35,434 nt of DNA from Anaerolineae bacterium (lineage in GTDB: Bacteria > Chloroflexota > Anaerolineae > JAADDB01), in contig WFWT01000059.1 in the NCBI GenBank assembly GCA_015490995.1, positions 1-35,434 of the forward strand. Direction: 5' to 3'. Positions within the stretch are counted from its first letter, which is position 1; each line of letters starts with the position of its first letter. Shown piece by piece: positions 8,810 to 15,548 of this stretch. The notes below the pieces were generated by a model. It searched no databases, was not told the DNA's origin, and saw only the letters and a program-made list of their open reading frames with translations. A program made the translations under genes and the position numbers.

Positions 8810-9230
8810 AGATTCCCCCTTTGTGGCTTTCATTTTCAGTCCCTCCGTGTCGGAAATCCGCTGTCTCACCCCGTAACGTTTGGGCACCTTCCACGTCTTT
8901 AGTACAAGGACGTTACCAACGCATCGCGCGGGGTGACGCACATCTCCTCAGACACACATGATGGGAGGTCTTCTAACCCCGAAAGTCAACTATTACGGTG
9001 ACCCACCGTTCTATCCCTACCGACAGGGGATCTTTGATCTACCACAAAGACGGACGTAACCCACTTGACTACACTGAGGGTGGCGTTGAAGGGAGAACCG
9101 GTGGAAGAGAGCATCCGGGAAATTCATGGCCTGTAAAGGTCTCACGGGGAAACACGGGAGGGCTCTCACCCCAACGGAGAAGTACGTTTCCGAACGGTCT
9201 CACGGAATAATGGGACCCCCAAACGACATT

Positions 9231-9278
9231 TTCAGGATTTTTTCAGTCGGCGTCGGGCCCTGTTCAGGATGACTTCAG
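9231..9278 (+). promoter_or_regulatory. Paired TTCAG direct repeats upstream of nirS, probable regulator site
   Basis: TTCAG occurs at 9231, 9242, 9263 and 9274. Spacing within each pair is 11 bp, and the two pairs lie 32 bp apart, so all four fall on about the same helix face. TTCAGGAT-N3-TTCAG is repeated as a 16-bp unit. This layout is typical of OmpR/PhoB-family binding sites, and such a regulator is encoded at 22412-23137. A related pair occurs before the Met-rich gene (24537-24553). Confidence 0.55.
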
Positions 9279-9302
9279 GCCAGCCTAGTATAGTGACATA
9301 GT
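9274..9302 (+). promoter_or_regulatory. Candidate nirS promoter
   Basis: TTCAGG (9274-9279), the last repeat, lies 17 bp before CATAGT (9297-9302), giving a poor -35 that would need an activator. TATAGT (9289-9294) is a better -10 match but lacks a -35 at normal spacing. Either hexamer is possible; initiation would fall within about 65 bp of nirS. Confidence 0.4.
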
Positions 9303-9372
9303 GGACGAAGTGTGCCCGGCCACCGTAGGACCAACTCAGCATATGGGCGTAAGTTGGTAAGGAGGGGAACAC

Positions 9373-11520
9373 ATGATGTCGTTCAAACGTGGTGCTATCG
9401 TTGCGGTCGCGGTACTCTTTGTCCTGATCGTGCTGGTCGCCTGTGGCCAAAAGGCCACCCCGACGCCTACACCCACACCGGTACCGCAGCCGAGCCCGAC
9501 GCCTGAGGCGAAGACCGAGCAACCGTCCGCGCCTCCGGCGACCACACCGGAAGAAAAGGCAGAAACGCCCAAGGAGGAGGCAGAGGAGAAGGACGTCAAC
9601 GCCCTCGCCGTGACCGCCATGCAGCGGGTCGGCTGTGGTGGTTGTCACGTGATTCCGGGGGTACCAAACGCCCAGGGCGCGATCGGCCCAGATCTCTCCC
9701 GCATGGGGGAAATCGCGGCCCAGCGGATAAAGGACCCCAAGTACGAGGGCAAAGCGAAGACGGCCATCGATTACATCCGCGAATCCATTACCGATCCGGA
9801 TATCTTCATCGTGCCTGAATGTCCTAGCGGGCCCTGCATGAAAGGGCAGATGCCCAACATGACGGGCGCCCTGAGCGAAGAGGAGCTGGAGGCCATCGTC
9901 CAGTACCTGGCTGCACTGCCCAGCGAAGCAGTGGAAGCACCGGCAGAAGCCACCCCCGAGGCGGTGGCCATGCAGCCGCCCCCCTTGACCCCCGAGGAGT
10001 TCGAGAAGGCCAAGCAGATCTACTTCAACCGCTGCGCGGGATGCCACGGTACACTGCGCAAGGGCGCGACCGGACCGGCCCTGACACCGGATCGCACCTT
10101 GCCCAAAGGCACAGCGGCCCTGGCGTCCATCATCTACAACGGCACACCCGGCGGCATGCCCGACTGGGGCAAGCAGGGCATCCTGAGCAAGGAAGAAGTG
10201 GAACTGATGGCCAAGTTCATCCAGAACGAACCGCCGCCGCCGCCCGAACTCTCCATGCTCCAGATGAAGGAGACATGGAAACTGTACGTGCCGGTGGAAG
10301 AGCGACCCACCGAACCTCAGTACAAGGGCGATTGGGAGAACCTCTTCTGCGTGGTCGAGCGTGACGCGGGACGGGTCGCCATCATCGACGGTGACACCAA
10401 AGAGATCGTCACCCGCATCAACACCGGCTTCGCGGTCCACATCTGCCGCATGTCCGCGACCGGGCGGTACGTGTACACCATTGGCCGCGACGGCAAGGCC
10501 ACCCTCATCGACCTGTGGACGGAAGTACCTACCCTGGTGGCCGAGGTGCAGGCCTGCTATGACTCGCGGTCCATCGACTCCAGCAAGTACAATGGCGAAC
10601 TGGGCGATTACCGGGACAAGTACGCCATCGTCGGGTGTTACTGGCCACCGCACTTCGTCATACTCGACGGACAAACCTTAGAACCTATCAAAGTGGTCAG
10701 TACGAGAAGTTACACCTACGACACCGAAGAGTACCACCCCGAACCGCGCGTGGCGAGCATCGTGGCCTCCCACTATCGGCCCCGCTGGATCGTCACGGTC
10801 AAGGAAACGGGGATGGTCTGGCTGGTGGACTACAGCGACCCCAACAACCCGACCATCAAGATGATCGAGGCGGAACGGTTCCTCCACGACGGTGGGTGGG
10901 ACGCGAGCCGTCGTTACTTCCTGGTAGCGGCCAACCAGCGTAACAAGATCGTGGTTGTGGACGCGAAGGAGGAGAAACTGGTCGCTACCATCGAGACGGG
11001 CAAGCTGCCCCATCCCGGCCGTGGGGTGAACTTCGTCGACCCAGAGTACGGCCCGGTATGGTGCACCGTGCACCTGGGCGACCCGCTCCTCGCCTGCATC
11101 GGCACCGACCCCGAGAACTACCCCGAATACGCCTGGAAGGTGGTTCGCCGGGTCGAACTGCCGGGCAGCGGGAGCCTCTTCGTCAAGAGCCACCCGAAGA
11201 GTCAGTGGATCTGGGTGGACTTCACCATCAACCCGGACGAGAAGCTGCAGCGAACTATCTGTGTCATCAACAAGCAAGATCCTTCCAAGGTCGCCAAGTG
11301 CTGGGAGGTGGCAGATTACGGCCGGGCCGTGCACTTTGACTACAACAAGGCCGGCGATGAAGTGTGGGTCAGCGTCTGGGGCAAGAAGGACGAGCCGGGC
11401 CGCACCGGGGAGATCGTGGTCTACGATGACAAGACCCTGCAAGAGAAGACCCGGATCAAGGGCTTGGTGACGCCCACCGGTAAGTTCAACGTGTACAACA
11501 CTGCCCGTGACATCTACTAA
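9373..11520 (+). CDS. nirS: Cytochrome cd1 nitrite reductase NirS with an extra N-terminal cytochrome c domain and lipoprotein anchor
   Basis: NirS reduces nitrite to nitric oxide on the outer face of the cytoplasmic membrane. The 715-residue product starts with a hydrophobic signal ending in LVAC (lipobox, Cys24), then a Pro/Thr/Glu-rich linker to about residue 75. A first cytochrome c domain follows (CGGCH 88-92, possible Met160 ligand), then a second (CAGCH 221-225, Met262 in GGMPDW). The heme d1 beta-propeller begins near 320. It keeps the proximal d1 ligand His356 (AVHICRMSATGRY) and both catalytic histidines, His467 (ASHYRP) and His547 (PHPGRG). Usual NirS has a single c domain and is soluble, so the extra c domain and lipid anchor are unusual. 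AAGGAGGGG precedes ATG 9373. No heme d1 synthesis genes are in the window. Confidence 0.93.
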   Translation: MMSFKRGAIVAVAVLFVLIVLVACGQKATPTPTPTPVPQPSPTPEAKTEQPSAPPATTPEEKAETPKEEAEEKDVNALAVTAMQRVGCGGCHVIPGVPNAQGAIGPDLSRMGEIAAQRIKDPKYEGKAKTAIDYIRESITDPDIFIVPECPSGPCMKGQMPNMTGALSEEELEAIVQYLAALPSEAVEAPAEATPEAVAMQPPPLTPEEFEKAKQIYFNRCAGCHGTLRKGATGPALTPDRTLPKGTAALASIIYNGTPGGMPDWGKQGILSKEEVELMAKFIQNEPPPPPELSMLQMKETWKLYVPVEERPTEPQYKGDWENLFCVVERDAGRVAIIDGDTKEIVTRINTGFAVHICRMSATGRYVYTIGRDGKATLIDLWTEVPTLVAEVQACYDSRSIDSSKYNGELGDYRDKYAIVGCYWPPHFVILDGQTLEPIKVVSTRSYTYDTEEYHPEPRVASIVASHYRPRWIVTVKETGMVWLVDYSDPNNPTIKMIEAERFLHDGGWDASRRYFLVAANQRNKIVVVDAKEEKLVATIETGKLPHPGRGVNFVDPEYGPVWCTVHLGDPLLACIGTDPENYPEYAWKVVRRVELPGSGSLFVKSHPKSQWIWVDFTINPDEKLQRTICVINKQDPSKVAKCWEVADYGRAVHFDYNKAGDEVWVSVWGKKDEPGRTGEIVVYDDKTLQEKTRIKGLVTPTGKFNVYNTARDIY

Positions 11521-11525
11521 CGGCT

Positions 11526-11558
11526 CAAAGGGGGTGATCGTGCCGATCACCCCCTTTG
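11526..11558 (+). terminator. Terminator-like hairpin after nirS
   Basis: A perfect 15-bp stem (11526-11540 with 11544-11558) around a 3-nt loop lies 5 bp after the nirS stop and is followed by TATAGG, with no long U-run. It probably ends or trims the nirS transcript. Confidence 0.7.
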
Positions 11559-11598
11559 TATAGGCGCTATTCCACGTGTTGGTCGGGGAGGTAAGGAC

Positions 11599-11626
11599 GG
11601 TACGCCGGGCATGTGCCCGGCGTACC
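11599..11626 (+). terminator. Second perfect hairpin between nirS and the heme-copper genes
   Basis: GGTACGCCGGGC (11599-11610) pairs exactly with GCCCGGCGTACC (11615-11626) around ATGT. It comes 40 bp after the first hairpin. It may be a second terminator, or a 5' stabilising structure for the mRNA of the next genes. Confidence 0.5.
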
Positions 11627-11669
11627 CCCTAGCACTCCCCTCCGCAGCACAGGTTTAGGAGGTGCTCCC

Positions 11670-11852
11670 ATGAGTGGACCGCAGGCGGAGAAGCACCAAC
11701 CAACGCAGGAACAAAAAGAGCGCATCCCCCTCGGTCAAATTGTGTTCGACCAGATCTTTCTCCTCTTCTTGTTGTCCCTGGTGTTGAGTTTCGTCCTCTA
11801 CAACGTGTGGGGGCTGATGGAACTGTTGAACGTTCCCATCGCGCCCTACTGA
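11670..11852 (+). CDS. Small single-helix membrane protein, putative subunit of the heme-copper reductase
   Basis: The 60-residue product has a charged N-terminus rich in Gln, Glu and Lys, then one transmembrane helix around residues 26-50 (IFLLFLLSLVLSFVLYNVWG). ATG 11670 follows AGGAGGTG; the open frame extends 57 bp further upstream into a hairpin and is not needed. It lies 49 bp before subunit II. Small one-helix subunits are known in other heme-copper enzymes (subunit IIa of ba3 oxidase, CcoQ of cbb3), so a structural subunit is a reasonable inference. I do not recognise the sequence itself. Confidence 0.75.
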   Translation: MSGPQAEKHQPTQEQKERIPLGQIVFDQIFLLFLLSLVLSFVLYNVWGLMELLNVPIAPY

Positions 11853-11901
11853 ACCGAATCCCTGAAAGGAGAGAACGCACACCGGGAAGGAGGTAAGCAT
11901 C

Positions 11902-12423
11902 ATGATTGCACCACCGCGTGTCTGGTGGAAACCCTTAGGACGGTTGGAACGCAGCTGGTTTAAGCTGGCCTTCGTTTGGTGCATCTTTCTAACCGCAATG
12001 ATGCCGCTCTGGTTCTTCCTGGGCCGACAGAACGTTCCGACCACTACGTATCGAGTGACGGCAGAACAGTTCCAGCGCCAAGTGGACGCCTTCATCCAAC
12101 AGTATCAGGTTGGGACGGAAAACGGTTTTCCGGTGGTCGAGCCTCCACCGGGCAGTGACGTTTACATGCTGGCACGGATGTGGCAATGGACACCGGTGTT
12201 GAAGCTGAAGCGAGGGGCAACGTATCGTCTGCACTTATCCTCCACGGATGTCCAGCACGGTTTCTCCTTACAACCGCTTAACCTGAACTTCATGGTACTC
12301 CCCGGATATGACTACGTGGTGACCATTACCCCCACGACCGCCGGGGAGTTCAGCGTGGTGTGCAACGAGTACTGCGGTATCGGCCATCACCTGATGATTG
12401 GCAAGATCATCGTAACCGAGTAA
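11902..12423 (+). CDS. Heme-copper reductase subunit II with CuA site
   Basis: Subunit II accepts electrons from cytochrome c at the CuA centre and passes them to subunit I. The 173-residue product has one N-terminal membrane anchor (about residues 22-41) and an extracytoplasmic cupredoxin domain. All CuA ligands are visible: His119, then Cys154, Glu156 and Cys158 in CNEYCGIGHHLM, His162 and Met165. A single anchor and short length are typical of B-family (ba3-like) subunit II and its NO-reductase relatives. GGAAGGAGG precedes the ATG. It lies 16 bp before subunit I. A CuA site means the electron donor is probably a c-type cytochrome or the heme c domains of neighbouring proteins, not quinol. 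Confidence 0.92.
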   Translation: MIAPPRVWWKPLGRLERSWFKLAFVWCIFLTAMMPLWFFLGRQNVPTTTYRVTAEQFQRQVDAFIQQYQVGTENGFPVVEPPPGSDVYMLARMWQWTPVLKLKRGATYRLHLSSTDVQHGFSLQPLNLNFMVLPGYDYVVTITPTTAGEFSVVCNEYCGIGHHLMIGKIIVTE

Positions 12424-12439
12424 GAAAGGAGAGCGAGCC

Positions 12440-14158
12440 ATGGCAGTGGCAGCGATTCCGCGCCGAGAAACCACGGTGTTCCGCACCTGCTCGGCCACAG
12501 GGTTAAAAGTAGACGTGGCTGCGGAACGCCTTATCATCGCCAACGCCGTCGCAGCTGTGGTGGCCCTGCTGGTGGGAGGCATCCTTGCCTTGCTTATCGC
12601 CCTCACCCGATGGCAGGCCATCCACCTCTTGAATCCGGTGTGGTTTTATCGTCTGACGACCCTTCACGGCATTGACATGCTCATCGCCTGGATCGTGTTT
12701 TTCGAGGTAGCCGGCCTTTATTTCGGAAGCACCGTGGCCTTAAACGCCCGAATGGTCAAGCCGGCCATTGGTTGGCTGGCCTTCGCCCTTATGGTTGTTG
12801 GCGGCGCGCTGCTGAACATTGTGGTACTCACCGGCGGCGCGGATGTGATGTTTACCGCCTACGTGCCCCTCAAGGCCCACCCCCTCTTCTACCTGGGATA
12901 CATTCTCTTCGCGGTCGGCGCGCTGGTAGCGGTGGGCTTGTTCTTCACCAACATCATTGTGGCGAAGGCCGAAGGGCGCTATGAAGGGTCATTGCCCCTC
13001 TTCGTGTTCGGCCTGGTGACCGCGTCAATCATCGCGACGTACACCCTCCTCTCGGGAGCGATGTCCCTGGTACCGGCCTTCTTCTGGTCCTTGGGCTGGA
13101 TTGAAAACTACGACGCCGGCTTCTACCGCAACCTGTTCTGGGGCTTCGGCCACCCGGCGCAACAGATCAACCTGGCCGCCATGGTGGCTATCTGGTACGT
13201 CCTTGCGGGTATCACCACGGGTGCTGTCCCCCTCAACGAGAAGCTCTCGCGCCTTGCGTTCATTCTCTACATTCTCTTCATTAATCTGGGCGCCGCTCAC
13301 CACCTGCTGGTAGACCCCGGCCCCAGCTTTGCCTGGAAGGCAACCAACACCTCGTACGCAATGTACCTGGCCGTGCTGGGCAGCCTGATCCACGCGTTCT
13401 CCATCCCGGCCGCGGTGGAGGTAGCGCTGCGACGTCGAGGCCATAAACGAGGTCTGCTGGAATGGTTGCGCCGCGCGCCGTGGCGCGAGCCCGGTTTCTC
13501 CGCCCTCGTTATTTCCATGATTGTCTTCGGGTGGATCGGAGGCGTCACCGGGGTCACTATCGGCACCGAACAGATTAACATGATGGCCCACAACACCATG
13601 CGCGTGCCGGGGCACTTCCACGCCACCGTAGTCGGCGGCACCACGTTGGCCTTCATGGGACTCACGTATTACCTCATCCCGCTGATTTTCCGCCGAGAGC
13701 TGAAGTTCAAGAAGTTGGCCATCTGGCAACCGTACGTCTATGGCATCGGTATGGCCATTGTGTCGGTCGGCATGGTCGCAGCGGGACTGCAGGGCGTCGC
13801 CCGCCGCCACTGGGATATTACCTTCACTCAGGCCCCCTTCCAGTCCCCGGTGCCGGGCACAGTACACCTGGCCCTGGCCGTTCTGGGCATTGGGGCGATC
13901 ATCGCCATCATCGGCGGCGCGATGTATCTCATCGTGGTGCTGGCTTCGGTCTTCACCGGCAAACGCGTCGAGCCCACCTCGCCAACCCTGGTTATTGACC
14001 CGCCACCTGCTATGGGTTACCTGAGCGAAGAGGAGGAGAAGGATCCTCAACTGCAACCGCGAGGCACCTTTGTCCTGGTGCTGGCCTTCTTGATGTTCTT
14101 TGCTGCCTACTACCTGAGCAACTGGTGGCTCCTCGGCCGCGCGTGGATGGTGCGATGA
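12440..14158 (+). CDS. Heme-copper reductase subunit I lacking the oxidase tyrosine; probable nitric oxide reductase (eNOR-like)
   Basis: The 572-residue polytopic protein is a heme-copper superfamily subunit I closest in pattern to B-family ba3 oxidases (HNTxxVPGHFH). Metal ligands are present: His76 and His394 for the low-spin heme, His392 for the high-spin heme, and His238, His287 and His288 for CuB. In O2 reductases of the A and B families the helix VI motif is H-P-x-x-Y, with the Tyr cross-linked to the His. Here it is HPAQQ, so Gln242 replaces the Tyr. The alternative C-family Tyr position, six residues before the HH pair, is Ile281. Loss of this Tyr is a mark of NO reductases in the superfamily, and the gene sits after nirS, so NO reduction to N2O is the best reading. 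The exact family (eNOR, sNOR or other) needs a tree. An oxidase is not excluded. Confidence 0.85.
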   Translation: MAVAAIPRRETTVFRTCSATGLKVDVAAERLIIANAVAAVVALLVGGILALLIALTRWQAIHLLNPVWFYRLTTLHGIDMLIAWIVFFEVAGLYFGSTVALNARMVKPAIGWLAFALMVVGGALLNIVVLTGGADVMFTAYVPLKAHPLFYLGYILFAVGALVAVGLFFTNIIVAKAEGRYEGSLPLFVFGLVTASIIATYTLLSGAMSLVPAFFWSLGWIENYDAGFYRNLFWGFGHPAQQINLAAMVAIWYVLAGITTGAVPLNEKLSRLAFILYILFINLGAAHHLLVDPGPSFAWKATNTSYAMYLAVLGSLIHAFSIPAAVEVALRRRGHKRGLLEWLRRAPWREPGFSALVISMIVFGWIGGVTGVTIGTEQINMMAHNTMRVPGHFHATVVGGTTLAFMGLTYYLIPLIFRRELKFKKLAIWQPYVYGIGMAIVSVGMVAAGLQGVARRHWDITFTQAPFQSPVPGTVHLALAVLGIGAIIAIIGGAMYLIVVLASVFTGKRVEPTSPTLVIDPPPAMGYLSEEEEKDPQLQPRGTFVLVLAFLMFFAAYYLSNWWLLGRAWMVR

Positions 14159-14165
14159 CCTGTCC

Positions 14166-14193
14166 GGGCGCCGGGCTCATCGGCCCGGCGCCC
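14166..14193 (+). terminator. Terminator hairpin after subunit I
   Basis: An 11-bp perfect stem (14166-14176 with 14183-14193), a 6-nt loop and a following TTTCCC lie 7 bp after the stop. It probably separates the reductase genes from ctaA. Confidence 0.7.
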
Positions 14194-14324
14194 TTTCCCG
14201 GTACGTCCCACAACGACCGGCGGGCCACAGGCACTTCCCCACGTCGAGGCGTCTGTGGCCGGGACAGCCCTTCCCTGGCTCGGCTACAGGCGCTTCGCCC
14301 TTCCATTCCCTTTCACACTTGAGG

Positions 14325-14330
14325 TATACT
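14325..14330 (+). promoter_or_regulatory. Candidate -10 element before ctaA
   Basis: TATACT lies about 155 bp before ctaA. No good -35 sits at 16-18 bp; TTCCAT at 14301 is a poor match. The gap after the upstream terminator suggests a promoter here, but this one is weakly supported. Confidence 0.35.
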
Positions 14331-14360
14331 TAACCCGGCCAACACAGGAGGACAGCACCG

Positions 14361-14474
14361 GTGAAGGGCACACACGTCACCGGTAACAACATGACCGACA
14401 GGCGTCACCCTGTGGCACAGGCGAAGGATGAAACCGGCACAGGGGACGTCCGTCCACAGGAATCCAACAGATAG
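14361..14474 (+). CDS. Possible 37-residue leader peptide before ctaA
   Basis: GTG 14361 lies 9 bp after AGGAGG and opens a frame of 37 residues ending in TAG at 14474, 14 bp before ctaA. The peptide is polar, with four His/Arg-type residues in RRH and no membrane segment. It matches no family I know. The strong ribosome site is the only support; it could be a translated leader that regulates ctaA, or chance. Confidence 0.3.
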   Translation: MKGTHVTGNNMTDRRHPVAQAKDETGTGDVRPQESNR

Positions 14475-14488
14475 CGAAGGAGGCGCCA

Positions 14489-15445
14489 ATGGACGTTTCG
14501 GTCGTGTCCACATCTCAGGGACGTACCGCGGAGCATCGACTTGCACTGTTGGCGGTGACAGCACTGATTTCCACCATTCTGTTGATCCTGATCGGCAGCA
14601 TCGTGCGGGTCACCGGGTATGGCCTGGGATGCCCCGACTGGCCTCTCTGTTATGGTCAACCCATTCCCCCCTTCCTGGTAGGGGCCTGGTTTGAGTTCAC
14701 CCATCGTCTGGTGGGCCTGCTGGCCAGCGTGCAAATTGTAGCGCTAGGGATCCTGGCCGCCCGCCGATACCCTCACGTTGCCTGGCTACGGGTGCCGGGC
14801 ATTTTGGCCATTGTGCTCCTGGCGATACAGATCCCCCTGGGAGGCATTCACGTCCTGTTGGAAATCCCACCCCTTACCGGACTCATTCACACCGCGTTTG
14901 CCTTGGCCATTGTAGGCCTCATCGCCCTCATGTTCGCCATCCTGCACCCGAGCACGGTGGCACTGCGGGCAGAAGGGTCTCGCCTGGCACAGAACCGCCG
15001 TTTCGTCACGTGGGTAACCGTCACCACGGTGTTGTTGTACGTGCTGTTGCTCACAGGCTCACTTGTCACCCGCACCGGCGCGTCGCTCGTTTGTCCGGCA
15101 TTTCCCTGGTGCGGTGCTACCGGCACCGAGTGGCACAACTTGATCTGGATCCAGATGCTCCACCGCTATACGGCCTTTACGGTGACCTTCCTCATCCTCG
15201 TCACGGTGATATGGATTCGCCGACAGACGGAGAACCCGTCCTGGCGACGGTTTGCTTATGTGCTGTTGATCACCTTGATCGCGCAGTTTACACTGGGTGT
15301 GTTGAACGTGTTGCTGCGGTTGCCTATCTGGACACGCGCGCTTCACCTGACCGTGGGGGCCACGCTGTGGGTGCTGGTGGTCATTCTGTGGGCAAGCGTG
15401 TGGTTGGGCACCCGCCGGGATTTACTGCAGGTCGAGCAGGCTTAA
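14489..15445 (+). CDS. ctaA: Heme A synthase CtaA/Cox15
   Basis: CtaA oxidises the C8 methyl of heme O to a formyl group, making heme A for heme-copper enzymes. The 318-residue polytopic product has the four conserved heme-ligand histidines: His72 (EFTHRL), His134 (GLIHTA), His225 (QMLHRY) and His286 (RALHLT). Both cysteine pairs of the Bacillus-type enzyme are present, Cys48/Cys54 in GCPDWPLC and Cys202/Cys208 in CPAFPWC. AAGGAGG precedes ATG 14489. Its place next to the reductase suggests that the enzyme contains heme A. The heme O synthase gene (ctaB) is not in the window. Confidence 0.93.
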   Translation: MDVSVVSTSQGRTAEHRLALLAVTALISTILLILIGSIVRVTGYGLGCPDWPLCYGQPIPPFLVGAWFEFTHRLVGLLASVQIVALGILAARRYPHVAWLRVPGILAIVLLAIQIPLGGIHVLLEIPPLTGLIHTAFALAIVGLIALMFAILHPSTVALRAEGSRLAQNRRFVTWVTVTTVLLYVLLLTGSLVTRTGASLVCPAFPWCGATGTEWHNLIWIQMLHRYTAFTVTFLILVTVIWIRRQTENPSWRRFAYVLLITLIAQFTLGVLNVLLRLPIWTRALHLTVGATLWVLVVILWASVWLGTRRDLLQVEQA

Positions 15446-15450
15446 ACACA

Positions 15451-15504
15451 GGCTCATCCCCCGGGGAGGGCAACGGGCTTTCCAAGCCTTCCCGGGGGTG
15501 GGCC
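15451..15504 (+). terminator. Imperfect hairpin after ctaA
   Basis: GGCTCATCCCCCGGGGAGG (from 15451) can pair, with a few mismatches and G-U pairs, with GCCTTCCCGGGGGTGGGCC (15486-15504). It is a plausible weak terminator between ctaA and the DsbD_2 gene. Confidence 0.45.
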
Positions 15505-15513
15505 CCCAATAGC

Positions 15514-15527
15514 GACATGCGCATGTC
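15514..15527. promoter_or_regulatory. Perfect 14-bp palindrome upstream of the DsbD_2 gene
   Basis: GACATGCGCATGTC is fully self-complementary and ends 21 bp before the start at 15549. It could be an operator for a dimeric (for example metal-sensing) repressor, or fold near the ribosome site in the mRNA. No regulator is assigned. Confidence 0.4.
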
Positions 15528-15548
15528 AATATCACGAGGCGGGGAATA

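Larger units (their letters stand above)
8810..9372. other. Long gap between the hydrogenase operon and nirS
   Basis: About 560 bp without a supported gene. Short open frames occur, for example ATG 8958 (33 codons) and a 70-codon frame at 8998-9210, but none has a convincing ribosome site. GGTCTCACGG occurs twice, at 9138 and 9196. The last 140 bp hold the TTCAG direct repeats and the likely nirS promoter, listed separately. The rest could be leader RNA or decayed sequence; no recognised RNA family was seen. Confidence 0.5.

Noticed and set aside
9232-10674. 480-codon open frame on the minus strand opposite nirS
   Set aside because: It lies wholly antisense to clear NirS domains, has no ribosome site, and its His/Gly/Arg-rich composition is that of a GC-rich shadow frame.
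13025-14056. 343-codon minus-strand frame opposite subunit I
   Set aside because: Subunit I on the plus strand has all ligand histidines and membrane helices; the antisense frame is polar and shows no family features.
14301-14316. TTCCA and TTCAC with 11-bp spacing before ctaA, resembling the nirS repeats
   Set aside because: The match is degenerate and the distance to the candidate -10 (about 8 bp) differs from the other two promoters.
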